64,000 nt of DNA from a bacterium SCSIO 12741 (GCA_024398055.1 CP073749.1:558001-622000); one strand, 5' to 3'. Shown: positions 44,701 through 53,030, numbered from the stretch's first letter. Translations and numbers: made by a program. Notes: a model not told the origin generated them from the sequence alone.

Positions 44701-45314
44701 GTGTGGATTGGCTAACAACCCCGGGCTCAATAACGGTAAAAGCAGGAACTAATCTATTGGTTCCAGACGACGAAGATTTGGTTTTCTTCATTGGTGATGA
44801 TGATCATATTTATCAGCTCTATTGGGAAACTACCTGGAAAACGAAACGGATTTCTACTGACAACTGCTTTGGTGGAGTGAAAGCCAATTCGAGTTTATTC
44901 TACTTCGACAACACGCTTTTTTATGTCGGTGCCGTTGATGGGAAAACGCATGCACTCCAAAAAACCGATCCCAACCAGCAGCTTAAAACTTCGGGAAGTA
45001 AGCCCTTTTTCCAGGATTACTCGCCAACTGCAACAGTTGAGAATGAGGAAGAATCCAATGGACTTAGCATCTATCCCAATCCTTCAAATGGAAGATTTAC
45101 CATTGACTTCTCCAATCAATCGTTCGAATCTCCCATTCGGATTACCCTATCGAGTATGAAAGGCCAAGTAATCTACAATGAACTTCATTCACTCGAAAAT
45201 GGTAATACCCTGAGTTTTCAAATGAATGACCTTCCTAAAGGAGTATATCATGTGCAGATAAATGTGGAAGATTCGCCAGATTTAAATTGGGTAAGAAAGG
45301 TGGTAATTAAATAG
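41790..45314 (+). CDS. DUF5060 / clan GH-A-like secreted protein with propeller and T9SS domain (paralogue 2)
   Basis: A 1174-residue exported protein with the same order of domains as paralogue 1: signal peptide to GWSQ, DUF5060-type domain (NWKVRFTPEKMGTWTY), GH-A-like barrel with Glu355 in WEMVNEAD and Glu493 in MMAEHGVNY, lectin-like propeller with WCVDWLTP repeats, and type A sorting domain (LSIYPNPSNGRFTIDF; VRKVVIK). The barrel differs clearly around the active site (for example AGAPEWDC in place of LVTWSEWDC), so the two enzymes may cut different glycans, while residues about 556-1066 are almost the same as in paralogue 1. It ends at a terminator-like hairpin near 45412. Confidence 0.85.
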   Translation: MRKIAFLFALILTLSISGWSQITQNTNSPGLYEKVELTLDLNHSHFTAAQRAQINSKNPYDKNSIILDAVFTDPNGNSISVNGFMFEDFTVVNSPQNSTICGHSGTATRIYPHIQKQTLNTPSGGQKLNWKVRFTPEKMGTWTYSLQFVFPFSSIPSITVGSGTFQCSSSSNNGFVRMENNVLRYSSTGGGYIPLGINAGAPEWDCSELGSNFYDVFFDRMAAEGGNFCRIFIDNNFAISLNGPYNDIDAGQFFYDEFRQRGAYQIDKIIEKAEQKGIKVQLSFNYTTLGQTNWSRNTYNNSCYFWGNCGYGTCSKLEDMLDDPSALDVQTDLVKYIVDRWGYSTSVFAWEMVNEADLVARRIAEEGTPQNTLYNEMVRVCQKMVNWQSSMMTTTRNHDVYDHLVTTTFGYNKLSAPQWPNSNPPTYDDNINSFRNSIIAMADYFAFSYYPLPAQHGNYNVTSWPMVDEKTKIFDRISYSRVYLPTKPIMMAEHGVNYFHGYISSPVYGGSRFDENFDPGALQQHSTLWSSLLSGYMGPQLHWDRRHFIVRSDPNNPSSDHMKVFKPVSEFIKEIETFDYSVQTANHYKDQYLSNYYLADSKRNKVFGWTQSEAFSFHHLLGAYYHNGQIPGYGYFNDVDPYLTSGLNPTHKPTWSTDINHRTIKVNVPVSGTYTVEWYDTYTGLPTRHNIVEEYVTCGNELNLIIPTQIMDSEYGDVAYIASHKGFGEDVANQTSIISPVVNLDQEFHGNSQSGLFYTDQATGKFGRSSVGNSGWQQTLINISAPPIYANTGFYADNSADKSIYYCGIDNGIKNFYRLYQDNGSWQYQQLTNKTNLSISGTTNIKKRGNQFYFTRADGKVAALYSCNQPFWCVDWLTPNAPTVIEDCDIDVASTSPVNIYYAGKNSSLVKNIYKIHYASGWQNQQMTNSSNLFIRAGSNVGIWQSNSIGFYIRQDGLINAFYNCGQPYWCVDWLTTPGSITVKAGTNLLVPDDEDLVFFIGDDDHIYQLYWETTWKTKRISTDNCFGGVKANSSLFYFDNTLFYVGAVDGKTHALQKTDPNQQLKTSGSKPFFQDYSPTATVENEEESNGLSIYPNPSNGRFTIDFSNQSFESPIRITLSSMKGQVIYNELHSLENGNTLSFQMNDLPKGVYHVQINVEDSPDLNWVRKVVIK

Positions 45315-45620
45315 TATTTCCCTTCAAATGAAAAGCTCAAATAAGTAACATCTGGATAGGTTCTTACTCGCTTTTGAGCTGATAATAATATCCTGTTATC
45401 CAGCCAAATTGAAAAGTCCTGTCGCCTTCGGTAGTTATTGGAATGGTGATGGGACTTTTTTCTCTTGACCAGATCCGAGTTCCGAGATCGAGACACTTCC
45501 TGTACACAATTAAACACGCACCAGGATTAAACCTAAGAAAACGAACACTGAATATTTTACTTTCTATTTTTACTCCTCGAAAGCTCGCTTCCATCCATAA
45601 AGGGGTGCTATAAATAGAAC
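45315..45620. other. Intergenic region before GH92
   Basis: 306 bases. Holds the terminator-like hairpin at 45412-45461 and an inverted AGCTCAAA/TTTTGAGCT pair near 45334 and 45372. No gene. Confidence 0.5.
45412..45461. terminator. Terminator-like hairpin
   Basis: AAAAGTCC (45412-45419) pairs with GGACTTTT (45452-45459), supported by inner GCC/GGT-type pairing and a T-run. The long loop makes it moderate. Confidence 0.45.
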
Positions 45621-47936
45621 ATGAGAAAACTATTCCTATTACTTCCGCTTATCGCCATGATGGCTTCTTGCCAGGACGGTGAAAAGCAACGACCTCTTCC
45701 TAAAAAATCGAAAACTAATTACACCCAATACGTCAATCCTTTTATTGGAACGAGTAAAATGGGGCATGTTTTTCCAGGTGCTACTGCCCCTTTTGGAATG
45801 GTGCAATTGAGCCCACAAACGAACTTTGAAGTCCTGTTTACGGATGAGGGGAAATACAATAAGGAGACTTATGAATACTGTGCGGGTTACCAGCATCGCG
45901 ACACGACTATTATTGGATTCGCGCACACCAATTTTAGCGGTACGGGTCACTCGGATTTAGGGGATTTTTTGGTCATGCCTACTCATGGTAAATTGGTGCT
46001 CGACCCGCTAAAAACCAGCGAAGGCGACAAGGGTTTTTACTCCACATTTTCTCACGACAAGGAGGAAGCCTCACCCGGCTATTACAAAGTGGACCTTGAG
46101 AGCTACAACATCCAGGCAGAACTAACGGCCAGTGATCGGGTTGGTTTTCACCGATACACTTTTCCTCGATCCAATGATGCGCATATTATTTTGGATTTGG
46201 TGTACAACGTGTATCACCACGACAACAAAAATGTTTGGACTTTTATTCGCGTAGAAAACGATTCTACCATCACGGGCTATCGACAAACCAAGGGCTGGGC
46301 AAGAGACAAGAAAGTGTTTTTTGCTGCTACCTTCTCCAAGCCGTTTAAGAGCTACGGTCATAAAAAGTACGATCAGGTAAAATACGACGGCTTCTACCGA
46401 CGCTTCAAACAGGGTGAAAATTTCCCTGAAATGGCCGGAAAGAATCTACGTGCCTATTTCAATTTTGACACCGAACAAGGCGAGGTTATTCAATTAAAAT
46501 TTGCCCTATCCAACGTTAGTTCAGCGGGTGCCCTAAAAAATCTGCAGGCTGAAATTCCTCATTGGGACTTTGCCAAGACCAAGGCTGAAACGGAAGCTAA
46601 ATGGGAAAAGGAACTTTCTAAAATCGAGGTAGAAACCTTGACTGAAGAGGATAAGATCACCTTCTACACGGCTCTTTACCATACTAACCTCTCCCCTATT
46701 ATTTACGAAGATGTGGATGGGCAGTATCGAGGTTTGGATCAAAACATTCATCTATCGAAAGGATTTAAGAACTACAGCATTTTTTCGCTTTGGGATACCT
46801 ACCGGGCCTTACATCCTCTGTTTAACATTACGCAGCCGAATCGTAATAACGACATGATAAAAAGCATGTTGGCCCACCACGATGAGAGTGTGCACGATAT
46901 GTTACCCATCTGGTCTCATTATGCCAACGAAAATTGGTGTATGATTGGCTACCACGCCACCTCGGTCATTGCCGATGCTATGGCCAAAAATGTGGGCGAC
47001 TTTGATCAAAAGCATGCCCTCCAGGCTTCCGTCAATACAGCTTCGGTTCGCTACTTTGATGGTTTGGGAGAATACATCGATTACAAATATGTACCTGATG
47101 ATCTAAGCCATTCATCGGTGTCCAAAACGCTGGAGTACTCCTACAACGACTGGTGTATCGCTCAAATGGCCAAACAACTGGGCAACGCCGAAATAGACCA
47201 TCAATTTTCCCAGAGAGCCGGGTATTATAAGAATGTCTACGATCCTTCCATCGGGTTTATGCGTCCCAAGTTGTCCAATGGTGAATTCCGGGAAGAGTTT
47301 GACCCCATGGATACGCATGGCCAGGGATTTATTGAGGGCAATGCCTGGAATTATGGTCTGTATGTACCTCAGGATGTTGATGCCATGGTTGCAATGATGG
47401 GTGGCAAAGAGCGAATGACTCAGCAGCTGGATGACCTGTTTACGATGGAAATTGACGACAAGTACATTGAAAAGCATGAGGATATTACCCGCGACGGCAT
47501 AATCGGCAACTATGTTCATGGAAATGAACCTGGGCATCATATTCCCTACTTATACAATTGGACGGGCCACCCCGCAAAAACACAAGCACGGGTACGTATG
47601 ATCATGCAAACGATGTATGGTCCAACGGTTAACGGATTGTGTGGTAACGATGATGCGGGACAAATGAGCGCCTGGTATATTTTTAGCAGTTTAGGTTTTT
47701 ATCCGGTAACGCCAGGTTCTTCTGAATATGCCTTGGGTAGCCCATTGGTTAAGGAAGCCAAAATTCATTTGGAGAATGGAAAAACACTCACGATTAAAGC
47801 CCAAAACCAAAGCCCAGAGAATGTATATGTCAAGAGTGTATCGGTGAACGGAAAGAAGATTGAAAACAATTTTCTAAGCCATGACGACATCGTTCAAGGC
47901 GGTGAAATCATTTTTGAAATGGGTGCTACCCTTTGA
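45621..47936 (+). CDS. GH92 family alpha-mannosidase, lipoprotein
   Basis: A 771-residue protein with lipobox LIAMMASC at the N-terminus. The GH92 pattern is complete: NPFIGTSKMGHVFPGATAPF near the start, the block YVHGNEPGHHIPYLYNW and the metal/catalytic stretch GLCGNDDAGQMSAWYIFSSL, then LGFYPVTPG. GH92 enzymes are calcium-dependent exo-alpha-mannosidases that trim N-glycans or fungal mannan, here at the cell surface or in the periplasm. The MFS transporter starts 11 bases after its stop, so the two form an operon for release and uptake of mannose-like sugars; no SusC/SusD pair is present. Confidence 0.92.
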   Translation: MRKLFLLLPLIAMMASCQDGEKQRPLPKKSKTNYTQYVNPFIGTSKMGHVFPGATAPFGMVQLSPQTNFEVLFTDEGKYNKETYEYCAGYQHRDTTIIGFAHTNFSGTGHSDLGDFLVMPTHGKLVLDPLKTSEGDKGFYSTFSHDKEEASPGYYKVDLESYNIQAELTASDRVGFHRYTFPRSNDAHIILDLVYNVYHHDNKNVWTFIRVENDSTITGYRQTKGWARDKKVFFAATFSKPFKSYGHKKYDQVKYDGFYRRFKQGENFPEMAGKNLRAYFNFDTEQGEVIQLKFALSNVSSAGALKNLQAEIPHWDFAKTKAETEAKWEKELSKIEVETLTEEDKITFYTALYHTNLSPIIYEDVDGQYRGLDQNIHLSKGFKNYSIFSLWDTYRALHPLFNITQPNRNNDMIKSMLAHHDESVHDMLPIWSHYANENWCMIGYHATSVIADAMAKNVGDFDQKHALQASVNTASVRYFDGLGEYIDYKYVPDDLSHSSVSKTLEYSYNDWCIAQMAKQLGNAEIDHQFSQRAGYYKNVYDPSIGFMRPKLSNGEFREEFDPMDTHGQGFIEGNAWNYGLYVPQDVDAMVAMMGGKERMTQQLDDLFTMEIDDKYIEKHEDITRDGIIGNYVHGNEPGHHIPYLYNWTGHPAKTQARVRMIMQTMYGPTVNGLCGNDDAGQMSAWYIFSSLGFYPVTPGSSEYALGSPLVKEAKIHLENGKTLTIKAQNQSPENVYVKSVSVNGKKIENNFLSHDDIVQGGEIIFEMGATL

Positions 47937-47946
47937 AACTCCGGGC

Positions 47947-49353
47947 ATGAATAAATTGACTTCCAACTACAAGGCACATTTCTCCCTGCTTTCCTCTCTG
48001 TTTTTTATGTGGGGATTCATTACCGTGATGAACGACGTTTTGATCAATACCTTCAAGGGCGTTTTTGATCTTACTGCTCCACAAAGAGCCCTGGTACAGT
48101 TTTCCTTTTTTGGTGCGTTTTTTATCGTTTCGCTGATCTACTTTATCCTGTCCTCCTCCACCGGTAGAGATCCCATTAATACCATTGGGTATAAAAAGGG
48201 AATGTTCTATAGCCTGCTCATTTGTGGAATTGGGTGTTTGTTGTTTTACCCGGCTTCATTAATTCACTCCTATTATGCCTTTTTATTGGCTCTGTTTACC
48301 CTGGCCTCAGGAGTAACCATGCTGCAAATCTGTGCCAATCCTTACGCTACTATTTTGGGAGATAAGGAAAGTGCTTCCAGTAGATTGAATCAAGCTCAGG
48401 GACTGAATTCCTTGGGAACCACCTTAGGTCCTATTGTAGGTACGATATTGATTTACAAAGTCTTTTCGAAGGGAACTCTCACCGTAGAAAGTATCGCCAA
48501 CACCTACCTGATCTATGGCCTTGCCTTTATTCTTTTGGCCCTGGTGGTGCTAAAAAGTAAAATGCCTGCCTTTAGAAATAGGGAGAACATTCCTCCTGGC
48601 CTGGGAGTGTTAAAACACAAGCACCTCGTTTTTGGGATTCTTGGAATTGCCTTCTATGTAGGGTCCGAAGTAGCTATTGGAAGCTGGATTGTTGAATTCA
48701 TTAAACTCGATCACATTGCCGGGTTGGCCGAAGACGATGCCAGCTATTTCCTTTCCTTCTTTTGGGGTGGTTTGATGATTGGGCGTTTAATGGCGGGAAT
48801 ATCCTTAAACAGCTCCCTTACAAAAGCGAAAAAGTACCAATACATGCTTCTCTCCTCTTTGGGAGCCTTTGCCGTTATTTACCTGGCGACCAGCTTAAAG
48901 TATAGCGACGGAACTTTTCATTTCAGTCCTATTCATCCCGAGCAAATTGCCATCTATTTGGTTCTCATTGCACTCAATTTTGGTTCCTTCCTACTGACGT
49001 TTAATAAGCCTGCGAAGGGGCTGGTCCTTTTTTCGGCCATCAACGCTGTATTAATTTCCATTGGAATTTGGGGAAGCGGTGAGTTGGCATTTTGGGCCAT
49101 GATCGGTACCGGTCTGTTCTTTTCCATTGGCTGGTCCAATATCTTTTCTCTGGCCATTAAGGATTTAGGCAACCTTACCAGTCAAGGGTCCTCCTTACTC
49201 GTTATGGCCATTGTAGGTGGCGCTGTCCTTCCTGGAATACAAAGTTTTATCATCGAATACCAGGGCGTTCAGATTTCATTTGTTGTCCCCCTAATTGGTA
49301 TTTTTTACCTGATATTTTATGGGTTGAAGGGGCATAAAATAAAGGTCCGATAG
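47947..49353 (+). CDS. Sugar MFS transporter (FucP/GluP-like)
   Basis: A 468-residue protein with 12 predicted helices, starting NYKAHFSLLSSLFFMWGFIT and containing LINTFKGVF and the early block MLQICANPYATILGD that is characteristic of the FucP/glucose-galactose MFS group; NQAQGLNSLGTTLGP is likewise typical. It takes up a hexose by proton symport. I used ATG 47947 because the upstream frame overlaps the GH92 gene. It is co-transcribed with GH92. A decayed copy of its last 16 codons is found at 51024-51071. Confidence 0.9.
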   Translation: MNKLTSNYKAHFSLLSSLFFMWGFITVMNDVLINTFKGVFDLTAPQRALVQFSFFGAFFIVSLIYFILSSSTGRDPINTIGYKKGMFYSLLICGIGCLLFYPASLIHSYYAFLLALFTLASGVTMLQICANPYATILGDKESASSRLNQAQGLNSLGTTLGPIVGTILIYKVFSKGTLTVESIANTYLIYGLAFILLALVVLKSKMPAFRNRENIPPGLGVLKHKHLVFGILGIAFYVGSEVAIGSWIVEFIKLDHIAGLAEDDASYFLSFFWGGLMIGRLMAGISLNSSLTKAKKYQYMLLSSLGAFAVIYLATSLKYSDGTFHFSPIHPEQIAIYLVLIALNFGSFLLTFNKPAKGLVLFSAINAVLISIGIWGSGELAFWAMIGTGLFFSIGWSNIFSLAIKDLGNLTSQGSSLLVMAIVGGAVLPGIQSFIIEYQGVQISFVVPLIGIFYLIFYGLKGHKIKVR

Positions 49354-49456
49354 CATTCGATATTGCAGTAATCTGAAGCTCACCACCTACCTCTTCCAAG
49401 AAGCTTTTCCAACTTAGACCTTTAATCCAAGTTCCAAAATAATTACCCTGAAATAC

Positions 49457-49503
49457 GAAACCAGTTTCATTTTATTTTTACACTTTTGTGAAACCAGTTT
49501 CAT
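49457..49503. promoter_or_regulatory. Twin palindromic operator before the marR gene
   Basis: GAAACCAGTTTC occurs twice, at 49457-49468 and 49490-49501, each a 5-2-5 palindrome, followed in both copies by AT. Centres are 33 bases apart (three turns of helix), with TACACTTTTG, a promoter-like stretch, between them. This is the expected layout for an autoregulating MarR repressor. Confidence 0.7.
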
Positions 49504-49524
49504 AAATGGAATGATTTATGGGGA

Positions 49525-50052
49525 ATGGAATTAGCTCAAAACATAAACGAAAGGAAGGCTTATTCACCAATGGAAGAGGACTTTATAAAAAGCTTAGATC
49601 TAATAGGATATACAGCGAGAATTAGAAGGCTCAGTGACAATCTCAATAAAATGGGCAAAGTGGTTTATAAAGATTTAGACCTTGAGATCGAGCCCAATTG
49701 GCACCTTGTTCTACTGATATTAGAAAGAGAGGAAGAGTTAACAGCTACTGAAATTGCTGAGCACTTATCATTCTCACACACGGCGATCATTAAGATTACC
49801 AAAAAAATGGTGCGCTCTAATTTCTTAAATGCCCAAAAGTCCCCAACTGATGGTCGAAAGCAACTTTATTCTCTATCTGACAAAGCCATCAAACAACTTC
49901 CAAAACTCAAACAAATATGGAATGACATTGCCGAGGTCCATCAACAATATGTGAGCAAAACATTCCTAAAGGAGCTTACCAAAATAGAAAACTCACTGAC
50001 TCAAAAGTCAACCATAATTAGGGTAAAAGAACTGTATGATAAGCGTAAATAA
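49525..50052 (+). CDS. MarR-family transcriptional regulator
   Basis: A 175-residue winged-helix protein: long N-terminal helix, then EELTATEIAEHLSFSHTAII (helix-turn-helix) and KSPTDGRKQLYSLSDKA (wing). Such dimers repress their own operon and release DNA on binding a small ligand. The twin palindrome 22-68 bases upstream is the likely target. It overlaps the GNAT gene by 17 bases. Confidence 0.9.
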   Translation: MELAQNINERKAYSPMEEDFIKSLDLIGYTARIRRLSDNLNKMGKVVYKDLDLEIEPNWHLVLLILEREEELTATEIAEHLSFSHTAIIKITKKMVRSNFLNAQKSPTDGRKQLYSLSDKAIKQLPKLKQIWNDIAEVHQQYVSKTFLKELTKIENSLTQKSTIIRVKELYDKRK

Positions 50053-50554
50053 TCATATCCAGTTAAAACCTCTCAAAGTGATGGATCGGGATAAACTTAT
50101 CTCTATAATAAATGAGATCTATCCTTCGACTTATGGTTATTTATGGACAGATCAGGGCGAGAAGTATTTATCCCAAATCTATTCAATGGAAAACCTCACC
50201 CTTGAACTTAAAGATTCAGAATCACCATATTACTTCATAACTCATCATTCAGAGATCGTAGGTATTTTGAAATTCAGGAAAGAGCTTCCTAAACAACATA
50301 TTCGTTTACAACGAATTTATATTCATCCAAAACATCAAGGTAAGAGTATTGGAAAGGCTCTTTTTGGTTGGATAGAAAAAACCTATCAATCCGACTTTCA
50401 AACGGTAAGTTTAGAAGTCATGAAATCTGAAAGCAAGGCAATCCGGTTCTACGAAAAAATGGGAATGCAATTAGTTGGAAATTCCTCATTGAATTTCAAC
50501 CACCTAATACCAGAATTCAAACAAACATTGATTTACCAAAAACAATTGAAATGA
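50036..50554 (+). CDS. GNAT-family N-acetyltransferase
   Basis: A 172-residue protein with the acetyl-CoA site in IYIHPKHQGKSIGKALFGWI and the C-terminal FYEKMGMQLVGN block of GNAT enzymes. The acceptor is unknown; in a MarR operon, modification of a small toxic molecule or an amino acid is plausible. It overlaps marR by 17 and the cupin gene by four bases, so all three are translated together. Confidence 0.88.
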   Translation: MISVNNHIQLKPLKVMDRDKLISIINEIYPSTYGYLWTDQGEKYLSQIYSMENLTLELKDSESPYYFITHHSEIVGILKFRKELPKQHIRLQRIYIHPKHQGKSIGKALFGWIEKTYQSDFQTVSLEVMKSESKAIRFYEKMGMQLVGNSSLNFNHLIPEFKQTLIYQKQLK

Positions 50555-50928
50555 GTAATAAATACGATTACAACCAACAAATGAACGTGTTATACAACCA
50601 TCACGAATTAATCGATGTGCCAAAAATTGTATCAACTTGCAAGGACAAATGGTTTAACCAGACACTAACTAAGGTTAATGACAGTGTGGTAAGAATTGGA
50701 ATAGTGGAAGGTGAATACCACTGGCATAAACACGACAATGATGATGAATTTTTCTTTGTTCTAAGTGGCCAATTAATCATCGAGTTAGAGGATAAGACTA
50801 TTGAACTCAATCCGAATGAAGGAACAACCATAAGCAAGGGAGTTATGCATAAACCCATAGCCCCTGAAAAAACAGTTATGCTAATGGTTGAAACCGCAGA
50901 AATCGATCCCATCGGAGAAGAGAAGTGA
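50551..50928 (+). CDS. Cupin-domain protein
   Basis: A 125-residue single cupin: motif 1 YHWHKHDNDDEFFFVLSG with the metal-type His-x-His and Glu, and motif 2 GVMHKPIAPEK with His. Many small cupins like this are unassigned metal-binding enzymes or sensors. It closes the marR-GNAT-cupin operon. Confidence 0.85.
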   Translation: MSNKYDYNQQMNVLYNHHELIDVPKIVSTCKDKWFNQTLTKVNDSVVRIGIVEGEYHWHKHDNDDEFFFVLSGQLIIELEDKTIELNPNEGTTISKGVMHKPIAPEKTVMLMVETAEIDPIGEEK

Positions 50929-51023
50929 TGGCTGTTTGAACATTATCAGCGCACCTACCAAACAAGATCTTATTATCGAAAATCATAGTCTTCAAATTCC
51001 ACTTTAGTTCCTTTAAGCGACGC

Positions 51024-51071
51024 TTTTACTTGATATTTTTGAGGTTGAAGGGCCATAAGATTAAGACTTAA
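51024..51071 (+). pseudogene. Remnant of a second MFS transporter 3' end
   Basis: In one frame this reads FYLIFLRLKGHKIKT and stop, close to the last residues of the intact transporter (FYLIFYGLKGHKIKVR and stop, 49304-49353). At base level about three-quarters of 51 positions agree. Nothing further upstream is clearly related. It brackets the marR-GNAT-cupin cassette together with the true 3' end. Confidence 0.6.
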
Positions 51072-51125
51072 TAGATATTTGATTCGAAACACAATTCAAA
51101 CCTCACAATTAATCACTCAATCCCG

Positions 51126-51692
51126 ATGTCTTCATTCAAAACGATTTTCTCAGAAAAGTATTCGCTAAGCCCAGTGGCCTGTGATACCCTCTTTTCCGAA
51201 ATGAAGGAAGTGGAAAAGAAAAAGGGAGAAATTCTGATCCGGGAAGGCGAGGTACATTCTTCTATCTACTTTATCAAAAAAGGTGCGCTCAGGAGTTTCT
51301 ACATCAATGATGAAGGTAAGGATGTAACACTCTGGTTCGGATTTGAGGCCGATGTGGCCGCATCGCTCAGCAATGTTATTGAGCTAAAACCATCGGTTGA
51401 AAACATTGAATTTCTGGAAGACTCGACCATTCTTAAGATCCAGCGATCGGTGCTGTTTGACTTGTATCACTCCAATTTGGAACTGGCCAATTTTGGTAGA
51501 CACCTGGCCGAAATTGCCCTGATCGAGATGGAACAACAGATTTTATCCACCCAATTCGTCGATGCCAAAAGCCGGTATAAAGCCCTGATTCAAAAATCCC
51601 CTCACGTTCTTCAACGGGTCAAATTGGGGCATATCGCATCCTACCTGGGCATCTCACAAGTAACGCTTAGCAGAATACGAGCGGAGAGCTGA
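51126..51692 (+). CDS. Crp/Fnr-family transcriptional regulator
   Basis: A 188-residue protein with an N-terminal cyclic-nucleotide-binding-type jelly roll (KKGEILIREGEVHSSIYFIKKGALRSF) and a C-terminal helix-turn-helix (KLGHIASYLGISQVTLSRIR). The residues that would bind cAMP are not clearly conserved, as in most Bacteroidota members. It is followed by SMR and SDR genes, which it may control. Confidence 0.87.
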   Translation: MSSFKTIFSEKYSLSPVACDTLFSEMKEVEKKKGEILIREGEVHSSIYFIKKGALRSFYINDEGKDVTLWFGFEADVAASLSNVIELKPSVENIEFLEDSTILKIQRSVLFDLYHSNLELANFGRHLAEIALIEMEQQILSTQFVDAKSRYKALIQKSPHVLQRVKLGHIASYLGISQVTLSRIRAES

Positions 51693-51764
51693 CCGTTTTT
51701 TAACATAGGTAAAAGGAATAGTCATTTTCCATCCCCTCCTTTGCATGGTCATTAAAAAACATCC

Positions 51765-52082
51765 ATGATGAGTTGGGTTTATTTAGTACTCGCTGGTTTA
51801 TTTGAGGTAGGATTCACCACCTCTATGAAACTTTCAAACGGCTTTACCAATTGGAAGGGTATTGTTGGATTTTTCCTGTTTGGCGCTTTGAGTTTTGGAC
51901 TTCTTCTCAAATCCATGCAAAGTATAGAAACCGGAACGGCCTATGCAGTTTGGGCAGGCATCGGAGCCAGTGGAACCATACTAATGGGAGCCCTGCTATT
52001 CGATGATTCGCTAAGCGGATTAAAGTTGCTCTTTTTAAGCCTGATCATCATCGGAATTATTGGAATCAAATGGAGTCATTAA
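51765..52082 (+). CDS. SMR-family transporter, Gdx/SugE-like
   Basis: A 105-residue protein with four helices. The essential membrane glutamate is at residue 14 of AGLFEVGFTTSMKLSNGFT, and GTAYAVWAGIGASGT is the Gdx/SugE-type signature rather than that of EmrE drug pumps. Gdx proteins export guanidinium. No guanidine riboswitch fits in the 72 bases ahead. The SDR gene follows 10 bases downstream. Confidence 0.87.
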   Translation: MMSWVYLVLAGLFEVGFTTSMKLSNGFTNWKGIVGFFLFGALSFGLLLKSMQSIETGTAYAVWAGIGASGTILMGALLFDDSLSGLKLLFLSLIIIGIIGIKWSH

Positions 52083-52092
52083 ATTGTAGAAA

Positions 52093-52977
52093 ATGAAAAC
52101 ACTTACGATTATCGGAGCCACTGGATTACTCGGCTCATCTGTAACCCGGGAATTGATTAAAAAAGGCGTACACATAAAAGCGGTCGTCCGGGATATTGAA
52201 AAGGCCGAAGACCTTCTTCCTGAGCAGGTAGAAATCGTGTACGGAGACGTAGCCAACAAGGAGAGCTTGAAGGAAGCCCTACAGGGAGCGGAGACCGTCT
52301 ATTTAAGCTTGAACACGACGGGCTGGAATGTAGATGCTCCCTTTCATACGGAAAGAGAAGGAATCATGAATGTGATCGACGTGAGTAAGGAGCTTGGGGT
52401 CAAGCACATTATGCAAATTGTGGGGATTGATCTTTCCAATCCGGAGTTTGCTGTGAAAGGCTTAACCTACAAAACCAACCTGATCCGAAAGCCGGCTATG
52501 GATTACCTAAAAGCCTCAGGAATCAACTACACGTACTTCCATGGATCCTTTTTCCTGGACTCTTTCCCGGTGTTCATTCAGGGCGGCGAATTTGCCATCA
52601 TTGGTGATCATAAATACCCGATGTTTTATACCAATACCCTGGATTTAGCAGAGAACATCTACCATGCTCTAAATAATGAACTTGCCTACAACCAATCCTT
52701 TACCGTTCAGGGATTAGAGGGGCTAAGTTTTCCGGAAGCAGCCAAAAGATTCTTAAGCCTTTATGATCCATCGGTAACCGTGAAAGAATATCCCATGGAA
52801 ACCATTAAACACTTGGGTTTACCGAGCCGGGAGGAAGAAGCCTTTATGGAACATCTACTCACCTATGTAGAGCAACTAAAGGAAGAACAAGTTTCTGAAA
52901 AAACCTGGAAGGTACTCGGCAAACCAAGTCACACCATCGAAGATGTGGCGAGCAAAATGTTAGAGAATGGGCGCTAA
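52093..52977 (+). CDS. NmrA-like atypical SDR family protein
   Basis: A 294-residue Rossmann protein beginning TLTIIGATGLLGSSVTREL (GxxGxxG NAD(P) motif); it lacks the YxxxK catalytic pair of classical SDR enzymes, as usual for the NmrA/atypical group, which includes redox sensors and quinone or isoflavone reductases. Substrate unknown. Probably the last gene of the crp-SMR-SDR unit. Confidence 0.82.
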   Translation: MKTLTIIGATGLLGSSVTRELIKKGVHIKAVVRDIEKAEDLLPEQVEIVYGDVANKESLKEALQGAETVYLSLNTTGWNVDAPFHTEREGIMNVIDVSKELGVKHIMQIVGIDLSNPEFAVKGLTYKTNLIRKPAMDYLKASGINYTYFHGSFFLDSFPVFIQGGEFAIIGDHKYPMFYTNTLDLAENIYHALNNELAYNQSFTVQGLEGLSFPEAAKRFLSLYDPSVTVKEYPMETIKHLGLPSREEEAFMEHLLTYVEQLKEEQVSEKTWKVLGKPSHTIEDVASKMLENGR

Positions 52978-53030
52978 CTCTGCCTTATAAACTTTGGCCA
53001 GAACTTTGCATCCAATCGGAAAAAAGAAGG

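Noticed and set aside
24174-49353. Genomic island integrated at tRNA-Pro
   Set aside because: No integrase, and I found no second copy of the tRNA 3' end downstream; only the shorter repeat pair around the surface operon was kept.
51693-51764. Guanidine riboswitch before the SMR gene
   Set aside because: Only 72 bases, without the conserved guanidine-riboswitch sequence or hairpins.
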